This document shows positions 23,320-34,487 of a stretch of DNA of 64,000 nucleotides, piece by piece. A program made the translations under genes and the position numbers. A model generated the notes under the pieces. It did no database searches. It saw nothing but the letters and a program-made list of their open reading frames with translations, and was not told where the DNA came from. How positions within the stretch are numbered: position 1 is the stretch's first letter; each line of letters opens with the position of its first letter. This DNA is from Phanerodontia chrysosporium. Taxonomy: Eukaryota > Basidiomycota > Agaricomycetes > Polyporales > Phanerochaetaceae. The stretch spans positions 2,469,945 to 2,533,944 of the forward strand of contig MJGA01000002.1 of assembly GCA_001910725.1 (NCBI GenBank), given 5' to 3'.

Positions 23320-25614
23320 ATGCTAGCTATCGTTTCCTTTCTTGCCGTCCTTGCACTCCTGGACACTTGCTGCGTTCTCGGCGAGCTTGTCTATGTGCGC
23401 CCACCATCCCGCCACGCCCGCCGTTCGGGCGTGGAGAGCATCGAGGCTGGGGTCGTGAACTGGGGCAACACGACGACGTCGCTCAACTCTGCGATCATCC
23501 CCGTGTCGCTCTCGACGGACGGCCAGTGCGTGCAGCCCCCTGTCCCTCTTCACTCTGCGCGCGAGAGCTGAAATGCGCACCTCGTCATCCTGCTTAGGGC
23601 GTACTATTCCGTCATCGAGGTCGGGAACATCAGTTTTCGCGTGGCCCTCGACACTGCTTCTGCCGACGCGTGGCTCATCTCCTCGGCGTGCACGTCCAGT
23701 GCGTGCAACGACGTGCCAAAGTACCAGCTCGCGTACCACAGCCCGACGTTCGAGCCCATCAACAACAACCTGACCGCGTTCAACGTGAGCTTCGCGGATG
23801 GGACCTGTGCGTGGCGTGTTCACTGCATGCATGTCGCAGCACTGATTGCGTGACTGGGCAGTCGCAAACGGGTTCGATGCGTTCGAGTCCTTCTCGGTTT
23901 CAAACTTGACGGTGCCCGGTCAAGCGTTTGGTATGTGGCCCACACGTTCAGAGCATGCAAAGCATACCTACCATGGACCTATAGGTGTCGTAACGAGCAG
24001 CAATGTCAGCTTCACCGACCAGATCAGCGGGATATTGGGATTGGGATTCCCTCGGCTGTCGAATATCAACCGGTTTATACCTACGGGTTCGTCCTGTCGC
24101 GGGATCTTCCCATACTTGCATGCTGAACCACCAGTAGGAACGCCCTTCTTTGCCACCATGGCTCAGCGTGGGCAGCTAGAATACCCTCTCTTCGGTCTCA
24201 GTCTCGGTCTGAACACATCCGGTAGCTTAACATTCGGTACGTCCATCTCGGTATCTCCCATCATGGTTCTTGCTGTGCTTATGCTATTGCCACCCAGGGG
24301 CGGTTGATGGATCTGTGGTTGATAACATCACGTCCATTGTCTGGAATGAGGTCATGCCATTCGCGCCCTTCGGCACAGAGAGCAATACGACGAGCTATCT
24401 GCAGTGGGCTATCCCCTTGGGAGGGATATCGGTCAGTACTGCATACACATGTCGCGAGTTGCTGCTCACGCATGGTTCAGGTCAATGGGACTGCGATCAG
24501 TCCTGTTCCGACATATTCCAATCTGACATCGATGTCTTTAGCATTGCTCGACGTGTGGGTGCTTCGCTAACTCTGTCCCCTTCTTGTTCTCACCCCTCAT
24601 AGCGGTACGCCTGGCATTTATGGTCCGTTTCAAGATGTGAGTGCGCGAGGTAGGTTTCGCTACGTCTCAGTCTAACCGGAGCATAGGTTTCTCGGATCTA
24701 TGCGTCCATTCCCGGCAGCCGTCTGGTTGATGCATGTAAGCTGTGGCCGTGCACAATGCTATGTCTTCGCTCACGGTAATCTTCTCCAGCCGGCCAGTGG
24801 GTTATTCCCTGCGATGCAAATGATACCATCGCCTTCAAGTTCAGGTACGTACATTTATCCCATCAAGATATACAATCTAATGCTCCGTACAGCGGGAAGA
24901 CCTTTGTCATGCAACCGACAGACTACATCATAGGTCCAGCTGAGGGCTCTCCTGATCTTTGTCTTAGTTGGCCGAGGGCATCCTCACCGAGTTCTGATGG
25001 CATTGACTGGCAACTAGGGACGCCATTCTTGCGGACTGTCTATACAGTGTTCAGGTAAGCCGGACTCGTCTAGGAAGGAACCCGATTTTGAGTGCCTTTT
25101 TCCTAGCTTCGGCATCGATACAAAAGAGCCGCCCCAAATTGGACTATTTCCTCTCCGGAATGCTTCAGCCCCGGTCGAATCTCCACAGGTTGTGGCTTCG
25201 TTCCTCTCAGCTGCTTCTGCCACAGTGGCCACAGCCTTGCCGAACTTCTTGATCCCAACTCCCTCTCCTACGGTTCCTCCGTATGCCTTCAACACGTCAT
25301 TTTCCACCCTACCTGGTCAGGTTGTCTCATCGGGTCTTGCTACAAGCACATATGTGGCCGCGATCGGCACTCATCATGTCAATGCTACAGCCATCCCGAC
25401 ACTGTCGCCCTCACCCACCCTCGTCACGTTCATCATCACGTCCAACGGCCAGCTGGTGACTTCTGTTTCCACGGCTGCTTCGCCCTCCATCACCCTCGGC
25501 ACTCCCCCGGGCTGGACTAACGCCTCTCCCGCAGCGCTGCGCATGTCTCTCGGTACAGTATCCTTGTCCATACTCGTGCCATCCATCCTGTTTTTCGCGC
25601 GGCTGGTCCTCTAG
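23320..25614 (+). CDS. A1 family (pepsin-like) aspartic protease, GPI-anchor type
   Basis: Signal peptide MLAIVSFLAVLALL, a short propeptide-like stretch, then a two-lobed A1 protease in many small exons. Lobe 1 has VALDTASADAWLISSAC and FNVSFADGT; ILGLGFPRL and QRGQLEYPLFGLSL follow. Lobe 2 has LALLD at about 24540 joined to GTPGIYGPFQD (about 24603), then RTVYTVF and FGIDTKEPPQIGLFPL. After the enzyme come about 150 Ser/Thr/Pro-rich residues and a hydrophobic end (VPSILFFARLVL), as in GPI-anchored yapsins. The first active-site motif is DTAS rather than DTGS, and the second reads D-V-G-T with the best splice. Both Asp are kept. Confidence 0.85.
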
Positions 25615-26139
25615 CAAGAACATTCGTATCAGTAGCTATCCTGCCTCAGACTTTCTGTACCTTCATTTGTTGTGTCGTTCTTTGTTTGTTGTCGCTCTGT
25701 AGATATCCCCCACCATCAGGACGCTTTTTTGCATATCGCCGCCTGTTTTACTAAGCTCGCTGTAGTTTCCAGTAGGCACCTCGAAGGACTTTGTTTTCTC
25801 CCATCGCTCCACCACCATCTATCACGATATGAATGTCTTTCTTGCTTTGAAAGTACCTCTAGCAACACATTTAAAAGACTTCAGCTTCTTTTCCACTGAT
25901 GACGTCCCAAAATCCCCGCTGTCTTGTATACCCAATTCGATCAACTCCGTCATGCCGTTTCATACGAGGTGACGGCGGCGGGAAAGTTGCACATGCATGA
26001 ACCTTGTGCGACGAGGTTACGTCTTAGCATGTGGCAGCCTAGTGGTGCACTTGAAGCTTGCATGAGCTTGGATGCGGGCAGGTATCCGAACATTTATAAT
26101 TAAGTTGTAAGTCCAGTCCTCTAAGGTACAACGTGCGAT
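25615..26139. other. Convergent intergenic region
   Basis: 3' ends of the protease gene (plus) and the DnaJ gene (minus) face each other here. T-rich stretches occur near 25675-25690. No gene seen. Confidence 0.5.
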
Positions 26140-27794
26140 CTATAGCTCATCCTTCGCGTGGCCTGCATGCCCATGGAAGGCTTCACTGAGCTCTGGTGGC
26201 ACGTGGTCAGCACCTGTATCGCCGAGGCACCGCTTGAGAAACGTACTTTTCCGTATTTCGGGAGAGAGCTTTTGTGGAAGTACGACATTGTACTCGACGT
26301 ACAAGTCGCCGTAGCCCGTCGACTCATACACGGGCATACCTTCGCCCTGTATCACCTGCACAAAGCCTGTCGCCTTGACATCAGGGCAAATCCTACAACA
26401 CCGCACCAGTGCACTCACCAGGCTGGGTGACGCCGGTGCGCTTCAGCTGCACGATATGGCCGTCAAGGTGCGTGAGGTTGCGCTCAAAGCCGAGGAGCGC
26501 CTCGTCGACGCCAATCGTCTCGCGCCAGTAAAGGCCATGTTCCTTGCGGCGGAAGCCGCCCTTCTCCCGGCGGCTGCGGACGCGCATGACGATGTCACCC
26601 GCCTCCCAGTCGGGGCTTTCGTCTGCCTCACCCTCGAAGACGACCTCCTGGCCCTCAGGCATGCCGCGCGGGATCTCGAGCGTGTAGTGCTGCGTGTGGT
26701 CGAGGACTTTCTGTCCGCGGCAGTGCGGGCACACGCGCTTGATGATGCGACCGCGTCCGCCGCACTCGTTGCACGTCACCTGCGCCTGCGAAAACATGCC
26801 CGGGAATATCTGCTGCCGCACGAGCTTCACGCCCGCACCATTGCATCCCGGACACGTGTGGATGTCGTCCGACGAGGCAGCACCTGACCCGCGGCAATGG
26901 TCGCAGAGGATCTTCTTCTTCACCATGAACTGCAGAATAGTCATTAGCTGCCTGCATGGCAACTAGCTCGTGAAAACATACGTCAATGCTAGCACCAGTG
27001 TACCTGAATGTATGATGTGAGTTTACGGAATAGTGCATTACCACAAGGAGTACTTACATATCCGCAAGGCTGACTTCCATTTCGGACAGAGAACTTGGGC
27101 CGCGGCGAGTCTGCTGTCCTGGATCTGTAAGGACGATCTGGTAAGCAGGTGGTCTGTGAGGGTAATAAATGTCTCACGGCCTCCACCAAAGAAACTGGAG
27201 AAAATATCGAACGGATTGCCGTAGTGCTGTTGGCCACCTTCGTGGGCCTTCAAGCCTTCCTGTTACGCTGATAAATCTCTACACATATGCAGGACGAGAC
27301 CTAGACGCACTTCACCGTGTCGGTCATATATTTGACGTTTCTAGAACTGTTGTTTCAACAAGTATCCAGGGCACAAGTTATTGGTACATACCTGAGGATC
27401 CGACAAGACTTCATATGCTGTGGAATAGTGAATAACCACAGCTTCGTCGTAGGCACTGACACGCACCACGAGCAATCTCCACGAACTTCTCCTCAGCTCC
27501 TGGATCTTTGTTCTTGTCAGGATGGTACCTGAGGAATTCATCTGTCAAAGCTCCAGGATATAAGAAGCATGGTGCATACTTCTTGCTTAGCCGCTTGTAG
27601 GCTGCACGAATGTCTTTCTCTGACGCGCTCCTCGAGACTATACGATCAAAACAAGCAAATTAGTGAGGGACTGTATAGAACAGCATACCGCGCGCCTTGG
27701 ACTAACGCTCAAGAAGCTTGTAGAGGTCTGCCGCACTGACCAGGACCGCGAAGAGGAGGAGGGATGTGAGGACGAGGAGCGTCACTGGAGCCAT
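26140..27794 (-). CDS. ER-lumenal DnaJ co-chaperone (Scj1/ERdj3 type) ending in KDEL
   Basis: ATG at 27794, signal peptide ([10 protein letters not shown] then [12 protein letters not shown]), J-domain with [15 protein letters not shown] and [14 protein letters not shown], a Gly/Phe region ([11 protein letters not shown]), then four CxxCxGxG-type repeats: [32 protein letters not shown]. The C-terminal substrate domain follows and the protein ends HAKDEL. This is a type I J-protein that would stimulate the lumenal Hsp70 (BiP/Kar2) in ER folding. At least eight introns are present; one exon is 30 nt (27340-27311). A 33-nt segment before the last exon (26209-26241) can be read through in frame or spliced; KDEL is kept either way. 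Confidence 0.92.
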
Positions 27795-28108
27795 GTCGCT
27801 TCAGCCTGCCGGTAGAACGAGGCGGGTATCTTCTGCTCCCAGAGCGTGTTATTGGGGTCCGTAAGCCTGGCTCCTACACAACAAGACGAAGACGAGATGA
27901 GGGAAAGGCGCAGCAACGCGCGAGAGGCGAGTCCGGGGTGATATGAGTGCACCCGAAACGGGAAAGCCACGTAGCTGCGAAGTGCGCACGTGAGCCGGCG
28001 GAGAGCGCCCAGCGCCAGGGACGTCACGGCCGAAGCGCCCGCTTTGAGGCGCATCCCCGACGTTGGAACCCGCGACGACGCTTCTGACTGCCCCGCGAGC
28101 CCCGCGGG
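27795..28108. promoter_or_regulatory. Divergent intergenic region
   Basis: 314 bp between the ER DnaJ gene (minus) and the predicted mitochondrial gene (plus), so a shared promoter region. It is GC-rich with no TATA seen. Confidence 0.45.
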
Positions 28109-29796
28109 ATGCTCCTACCACGCACGAGGCTCAGCCTCTCGCTCACCCGCAACACTCTCCGGCGATGCGCTAGACCCTATTCCACGCCGTCTCCGCCGTA
28201 CCCACCAAAAGTCAGAGGTTAAGCCGTCTGCACCGGGCCTCGCTCAGCCGTGCGCTCACGTCGCCTCTGCTTTAGCCCTCCCGTTCATCGCGACACCAGA
28301 AGAAGCCATAACGCGCGCAGGACCCGTGGCCGCGACACAGGCCTTTCAGAAGGACTACATCTCCACGCTCTTCAGTGCCGTCCGGGCATACTATGGTCTG
28401 GGAGGCAAACCTTTGCAGCCCGCGCGCATGCAAGCGGTGTACCTTCCTGCGTGGGTCATCGACGCACACGCAAGTGCAAAAGTGTGGCTGTCGAAGCGGG
28501 GAGACGAGAATGTGAAGCAGGAGACACTGGAGGTCTACTTTCAACGATCGTGCGTCTGTGCACCTGTCTCTATATCCGCTTTCCGTCTGACGGTCCCTCC
28601 AGGTACATGCCCGGTTAGAAATTTATTATGTGGCATCGCACCTTGTCGCTCAAGTGTTAGTTAGGGTTCTCCATGGATCCCCTGTCGCAAATGTCCTTCT
28701 CGGATATAGTCGAGTCGGACGAGCAGCTGAAAGGCTCCCTGCCCTTCGGAGAAGAGCTCATGAAGCAGCATGGAACAGACATCCTGTGTCTCCCCTACAC
28801 GGCAGCACCATTCGCATTGCCAGAGGCTGCACGCGGACTGTCGTTCAATGACGCCATAATAGAAGAGGACTTCAGGTTCGATCCGCCCACCCTGCGTTCA
28901 GACCTGGTAAGTGTCAGACTACATGAGGAAACCTAACCCTGGATAACATTTTGTCAGATTGCAGCCTATCCTGTCCTCATTCCTGTTTATATCATGCAGT
29001 ATAATGCTCAGCCCTATCCAGACAGGGAGGGTTACAGCTTCACGGTGGTGGTGGAGGCGTCACGGCAGCAGGCAAGCCTTACCAGTCCTCACTCGACACC
29101 ACCCCAGTCTCACCGCCTGTACAGGGTGTCCTCATCTCCGAAAACGTCCTGCCGCTGACCTCCAGCTACTTCAAGGGCTCCTTCGGCAGCTCGTGGTTCG
29201 AGCTGCCCGAGGACATCGCCCGCGAGCCGTTCATGCGCGTGCTGCCGCTGAACAGCTCGATGCACGAGCCCTTTGCGCGCCCGACGTTCTTCTCGCAGCC
29301 GAAGCCTCGCGAGTCGTGGGGCGAGCAGCTCATCGAGTGGGTCGATGCGCATGCGCGCGCCCCCGGCGCCATGGCGCGGTACACGGCGCTGCAGCACGCG
29401 CTCGGGCAGCACGTCGACTTTGACGACCTCCGCGTGCGCGACGCCGCCGAGGCGCCGGCGTTCGCGGACTACCTCGTGGCGGTGCAGAATGTGTGGTACT
29501 GGCGCGATACTCTGCAGGTGTGTTTGTCCGCTCGCGTCAGCGCTCCCCGCGGCACCTCATCCAAACTTGCTACGCAGCGCCTCGCGCAAATAGACGAGCG
29601 GTCGAAGAAGGGCGACGTCGAGGTGCGTGTGCTGGGCTTTGGCGGGCCCGAGCGCACCACGTCCTCCATGGACACGATCCTAGAGACCATCCAGAAGAGC
29701 CTCAAGAAGGCCGAGGCGCAGCTGGAGAAGGAAAAGCCTGCGTGGCTGCACGAGTGGGAGGCGCGGCAGAAGACGTCGGACAGCGAGGACTCGTAG
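28109..29796 (+). CDS. Predicted mitochondrial protein, unknown function, with an 11-nt microexon
   Basis: Seven exons keep one frame: 28109-28217, 28276-28549, 28603-28613 (11 nt), 28665-28906, 28958-29071, 29125-29517, 29578-29796, 1362 nt, 453 aa. The N-terminus (LLPRTRLSLSLTRNTLRRCA then RPYST) is rich in Arg, Ser and Leu without acids, typical of a mitochondrial presequence with an R-x-Y-S cleavage context. Conserved-looking blocks include AVYLPAWVIDA, SYMPGFSMDPLSQMSF and ELMKQHGTDILCLPY. The C-terminal 60 residues form a charged helix. Intron 5 starts with GC (29072) rather than GT. I cannot name the family. Confidence 0.82.
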
Positions 29797-30068
29797 ACAC
29801 ATACCGGACACACTCGCCCATGTGCAGTACTGCGTGCCCGGGCTTTTTCCTCTTGACTTACGTCTGAGCTCCGTTAAATCATCGGGCGCGTGCCCGTCTT
29901 CGGTGCCGAGCATTTGACCGCCTGAAACGACGGATGAAACACAGGTGTGCAGATCGCAGTGGTGTGGCCCAGCCGCGCAATCGCGATCACATATCGGACG
30001 AGGCCACACAACGGGCAAAACCCTTGTCCAGTCGTGATCGGTTGAGCGACTGGGCTGCGTGCCCAGTA

Positions 30069-30116
30069 GCTTGTCCAGTTGCTTGTCCAGTGTCTTGTCC
30101 AGTAGCTTGTCCAGTC
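30069..30116. repeat. 12-bp tandem repeat, about four units
   Basis: Units read CTTGTCCAGTNG with the last bases varying (TTG, TGT, TAG, TCG). On the minus strand one frame reads (L)DK(L/T/Q)LDK, but no gene supports it. Confidence 0.8.
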
Positions 30117-30409
30117 GCAGTGTGATGACGTCAACCGGCAAGAAAATTGCAAACACACCGGCTTGCTCCACTGCATACCGGCAGCGCCGGCGCCGACGCA
30201 CCTTATCCAAACGTTTCAGATAAGTTGTAAATACTTTCAATACACGTATTTTGTATCTGTCCCGTCTCCGCTAAGTCCCACGATTAGCTGGATACGGCTT
30301 ATTCCCGCCATTTCTGAAGACATCGTTTTTGCTGTGCGTGGATAACGGGTGCTCGCTCTGACAAACTTCGCCTCGCGCGAGATGTCTGACAAAGGACATC
30401 AGGAAAGTT

Positions 30410-30520
30410 GCGCATACCTAGCTGCGCCTCAGTAGGCATGCCTAGGTAGGCTAGGTGTGCTAGGTACCTGGCCTTTCCTAGCGAAAACGAGCTAGGTTCG
30501 TGCCTAGGTGTACCTCGGAA
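30410..30520. repeat. CTAGG-rich irregular repeat cluster
   Basis: CCTAGGT, GCTAGGT and their complements recur about nine times in 110 bp, several inside the palindrome CCTAGG. Spacing is irregular (about 8-15 bp). Confidence 0.6.
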
Positions 30521-30681
30521 ACCTCGCAAGCCACGCCTCGCCCTACCGACCCAGTCCGACCAGGGGTGCTGCTCGTCGACGTCGCCGCCTATTGGTGTCA
30601 GCGTATTCGGGCTGTCAGAGCATGTAATATAACGAGCAGATTCATGTATTTAGAGAATGATATTCGAGACTAGGACAACTT

Positions 30682-31590
30682 TCACATGAATGCCAAACTT
30701 TCCCCTGCAAAGGCGGCACCTGCATTGCAGGCGTCCTCGTACTCAGTGCCGTCGTCAGCAGGTGCGCCATGCTCTCTGACACGGCGGTCTTCAGTAGCGG
30801 AGTGAATATAATACTCACAGAATTCGTTCCATAGCTGCGTTGGAGGCTCTGCCGCTGTACCCCGCTTCGCATCGAGAATAACGTCTCGCAGGCGCTTCAC
30901 TGCCTCCTCGACTTCCTCTGGCGGGAGCAGGCTGAAGGCAGCGCGAACGTACGCCGTCTTGCGCACGTTTGGCAAGAAGACCGTCCCGGGGAGGGCAAGG
31001 ACGCCACGCTCGACGGCGTTCGTGCGGATGAGGCTCTCAGAGTCGCCTTCTCCGCCGTCGGTGCTGACGAGAAGCTTGAACCTGGGCAAACGAGTCGTTG
31101 CGCCGTCGGCAAACAGGCCATAGATAGAACGAATGTCACGCACCAGAAGAACATGCCCGCTTCGGGAGTATCCCACTCCGCGAGACCGGTCAGATACTTG
31201 CGCATCGCAGCCTCGAACACGTCGCGCTTCTCGCGGTAGAAAGCGGACACCGTGGCCGTGTGCGCTGCGAAGTCGTCGTAGCCCCACGCATTGAGTACCG
31301 CAAAAGTGATACTTTGCGTCAGCGAGGGTGTTTGCAGACTCGCAACGGCGGTCTGCGTGTCGTGAGCGCCTAAGGCCGGAGCAGGGAAAGGTGAATTCGA
31401 AGGGGACGCACATGCATGTCGATCGCGGTCATGAGCGGCTCTGGACCGCACAAGAAGCCTATCCGTATGCCCGCAGACAGGATCTTTGACAAGCTGTCAA
31501 AGCGCAGTACGCGTCCAACCGTGGGCTGCTCGAGTTCGAGGGCGAAATAGGATGGGACGCGAGCGGCATCACCGTAGGCGCTTGCATGGT
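30682..31590 (-). pseudogene. N-terminally truncated aromatic-type aminotransferase (class I/II)
   Basis: The plus side begins near 31590 with YGDAARVPSYFALELEQP, then VLRFDSLSKILSAGIRIGF holding the PLP Lys (SLSK), an intron (31413-31341 region), LQTPSLTQSITF, WDTPEAGMFFW, an intron, RGVLALPGTVFLPN and a C-terminal helix ending at TAA/TGA near 30682. This is the ARO8/kynurenine-2-aminoadipate aminotransferase type. The N-terminal 200 or so residues, with the substrate and cofactor-stacking parts, are absent: upstream of 31590 the sequence has no matching frame. A stand-alone enzyme is unlikely. Confidence 0.75.
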
Positions 31591-31888
31591 CGCGTCATAT
31601 ATAGTCTGACCGTTTAATTTGAACCGGCTGCGCAGTCGCACAATGCTCCCTCAGATCCTTTGAGAGGTCAAATGGTCTCGAGTTCCATTAGGTACTACTG
31701 TACATTGAACCACCAGGCGTTCTGGAGTACATGGATAACAGCGGATAGCACATTCTGGACTCGCCCTTTCACTCGCCCTTTCACTTGCGCAGTTCGCTCA
31801 TGCAGAGATCTCAAGCTGCGCTTGAGCCACTTCGCTGGTGAAGACGTGATACTCCTTGTCAGGTTAGCTGAGGAGGGCGATATAGTCT

Positions 31889-33231
31889 CTAGAATGCAGG
31901 ACAATAATTTAGATAGATAATAGTGTCGGTGCTTCGCAGCTCACCTGCTTCCGCTTCTTCAGCTTCCTCTATATCGGCGCCGCAATCACCACAGATGGCT
32001 ATAGCGCTTGAGGTGGGGGAGGAAGGTCCTGGCTCTACAGGCCCGACCATGGACGCAGTAGTCACGATTACGCCTTCCGCTGAAGAGTCAGACGACATTG
32101 GTGCGCTCTCGATAAGGCCCGCCGCAGACAAGATCTGAGCAGTCGAGGCTTCCTGTGTGCTCTCAATGAGGCCTACATACAAGTGTTTTAGCTATGTAAT
32201 CATCATGGATACGATGCAATATGAACGCACCGTGCGGTGACACCTCAAAGGTGTAGGAGGGTTGGACATATATCAACGAGGTCCGCAGCGCACTGTCCTG
32301 CTGAAGGAACCATCTGAGCAGATAGGCGTGCAAAACTAGGCCGCCGACTGCGAGACAAAACAGAATCATGGACTGTAGGCGTGGCCAGCGAGGTTGCTGG
32401 TGTAGAAAACTTGTTCGGAGAATGATAGATGGGCGGAAGAATGCATGGAGGCGGAAGCCACTAAGCTTCAGCTGTGTCCCTGTCGCAGGTGGACTAAGGG
32501 CGAGGTCAGAGGAGCTGACTGATATCTCTAGAGAGAATGGGCGATGAGAGGCACGAAGGCACTACGCATGGGGCAGCTAGATACCTTGGCAGTGTTCTTG
32601 ACAGAGGACATTGATTTCCAGAACATCTATGGCCACCGGGAACCGTGGGAGTAATATTTCAGCAGCAGAGTCCTGGAAGTCGAGCATAACTCAGACGGTT
32701 GAACGCTTGGAGGACAACGGCGGTGGCTTACCACGTATCTGCCTTTTCGTCCATCTGGCGATGTCATCGCCGATACTGAATATGCCAGTTGCACTCGGGA
32801 CTCGCCTAGCTGTCCCAAGCGGACCTTGATTTGTGTGGTACCTTGTGTAGCCAGGGTCCAGTATCGCCGATCGCCAGAGGTAGCCTCCTGCCATGCCTGT
32901 GGTAGGATACGCTGTTCGTATTCCGTTCGGGTGCCGTTCACTCCTGCATAAAGGACTCTTGGACCAGAGACTGCAGTATGTGGCAAGGAAGGTAGGTTGA
33001 GAGTGAGCCACAGCGAACCGAGACGGGCGTAGCAGGTGGTAGAGAGGAGAACAATATATTCGATGTAGTTCCTCTCGAAACGTATCAGCAGTAAGTCGAC
33101 ATTGACATGGGTCAGTGAGAGAGGTGAGGGAGGTGAAAGGCGGTTTGCGATGCTAAGGAAGTAAGCCAAGAACACGAAAATCGCGTGTTCGTCCATTGGA
33201 GGCGATGACATCGGGGCGCGGGGTCCTGGCC
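31889..33231 (-). CDS. Probable single-pass membrane protein, unknown
   Basis: Minus-strand segments that read as protein: MSSPPMDEHAIFVFLAYF (from 33231), ERNYIEYIVLLSTTCYARLG, VLYAGVNGTRTEYEQRI, then near 32480-32170 SGFRLHAFFRPSIILRTSF and ILFCLAVGGLVLHAYLLRWF (a membrane helix), and after an intron a Ser/Glu-rich tail ending about 31889. The exon joins between 32900 and 32450 are not resolved. It has no family I recognise. Confidence 0.4.
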
Positions 33232-33499
33232 ATGGTATAAGGGCCTGAACGAATTCATGTTCAGTGTGCATGTGTGCGACTTCAGTGGCTGGGAAGAGAA
33301 CAAGAGGCGTGAACGTCTGCAAGGTGCGGTCCTGAATGATCACGACCAGGATTCTGAGCCGGAATTCTTACGGTGGTCATTAGGACCGGTGGGCGCATAT
33401 ACCTCCAATCATGCATTGTCGCAAGGATCCCAGGCCGCGTTTCAGTTTCAAGATAATTCATATATATAAGGCTGGAGCGTCATGAGACGTGCGTTTACG

Positions 33500-33785
33500 A
33501 TCGTGAACATGATCGTGATCATGGATGGCCAAATCCAAGATGGATAAGATCTTGAGGAACTCCACCGGATGCCGTATACACTACTAGATCTCGGACGTCA
33601 GCGCGATGATGTTCGAACCTCGCGCCAGAAGCCGATTTTAAACGTACCCGTGCCAGAGAAGGAGGTATATACGCATGCTGTTGACAAGGAACACGAACAT
33701 AGCTAAGGGTATATATGACGCAATTGAATCTCTAAGTCAGATCTAGAAGAGAAGGGTAATCGACGAGACATACCAGACATAGATC
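33500..33785 (-). pseudogene. 3' part of the interrupted fungal opsin gene
   Basis: On the minus strand the reading ALQL from 41.5 kb continues across the target duplication as IYVW, then GTATGT and an AG at the end of an intron-like stretch. Further on (about 33640-33590) GSNIIALTSE followed, after a 2-nt shift, by VVY recalls the last helices of fungal opsins. Stops and shifts make this part degenerate. Confidence 0.5.
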
Positions 33786-33790
33786 AGCTG
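33786..33790. repeat. Left target-site duplication of element B (AGCTG)
   Basis: AGCTG directly precedes the 5' LTR and recurs at 41491-41495 directly after the 3' LTR. Confidence 0.9.
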
Positions 33791-34259
33791 TGTCACGGAT
33801 GTGACGGTGCTGCCCTATTTTTCGCCGATTTTTGGCTATTTTCCTTGATTAATCCAACGGGCGAGCAGCCCTCGCGCCGTCTGGAGTCCTAGCCGCCCAC
33901 ACTCAGCGCCTGGCCATGCAGCGCCAGCGCCCTGATGGCGCATCACCCCTAGACGCCAGCGCATCCCGCTGCGCGCTCAGACACTGCCCGGATCACCGGT
34001 CTGCCCTGCAACCGGTTCCCCGGATCGCCGAGGAGGCACTGTCATCCCTGATGACTCCCCTCGCCGAGACACGCCGAGCTGATCAGCCTGATGACACAGC
34101 CTCGGCCCGACGCAGCCTCGAGACACTGCCAGCTGACACAGCCTCGTGACATAGCCCCAGCACAGCCTCGCCGCGCAGCCCGCGTCGCAGTCTCGCTGGC
34201 TATGCTGAGCGCTGCCCATCAGCTTATGTAATCGTATAGCCTGCCCTGAACTCTTGTAG

Positions 34260-34267
34260 TATATATA
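34260..34267 (+). promoter_or_regulatory. TATA box of element B LTR
   Basis: TATATATA, 34 nt before the self-primer segment at 34294, which would be the transcript 5' end. Confidence 0.65.
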
Positions 34268-34293
34268 GGTAGCACCTCTCGCTCCTGTCCGTC

Positions 34294-34303
34294 ATCTCGA
34301 CCT
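34294..34303 (+). other. Self-primer segment at predicted RNA 5' end, element B
   Basis: ATCTCGACCT is the exact reverse complement of the primer-binding site at 34488-34497. Its place after the TATA box fits the transcript start. Confidence 0.75.
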
Positions 34304-34381
34304 CTTGGTCAATACGGACAGGTAAGCCCGTCATTTGTATTGTAGCATACAACGCTAATAGAACTTGGTCAATACGGACAG
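34304..34381 (+). other. Possible 60-nt leader intron bounded by an 18-bp direct repeat
   Basis: The first repeat copy ends GGACAG followed by GTAAGC, a good donor (34322). The second copy ends CGGACAG (34381), a good acceptor, with CTAAT about 25 nt before. Removal would delete exactly 60 nt and leave one repeat copy. Splicing is inferred, not shown. Confidence 0.45.
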
Positions 34382-34487
34382 CTGCACAAGTTTGTTCGTC
34401 GCCGCGTGACACGCTCCGCTGCGCCTCGTCGTCGACCTCCCCATTCGCCCTCCCTCGTGTAGCGTTGAGCCTCTGCTCCGCGACATT

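Larger units (their letters stand above)
29797..30640. other. Intergenic, repeat-bearing
   Basis: No gene. It holds a 12-bp minisatellite (30069-30116) and a CTAGG-rich segment (about 30410-30520), listed separately. Confidence 0.55.
33791..34485 (+). repeat. 5' LTR of element B
   Basis: TGTCACGG to GCGACA, with TGTC/GACA terminal inverted bases. Contains TATATATA at 34260-34267 and an 18-bp direct repeat at 34304-34321 and 34364-34381. Confidence 0.96.

Noticed and set aside
28250..28618. Plus-strand frame in the mitochondrial-protein gene
   Set aside because: It crosses an intron and conflicts with the spliced frame that joins all seven exons.
30069..30116. CRISPR-like array
   Set aside because: Units are 12 bp with no spacers, in a eukaryotic genome.
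33916..34219. Short frames inside the LTRs of element B, repeated at 40921-41224
   Set aside because: They are identical because the LTRs are identical and overlap on both strands; no coding evidence.
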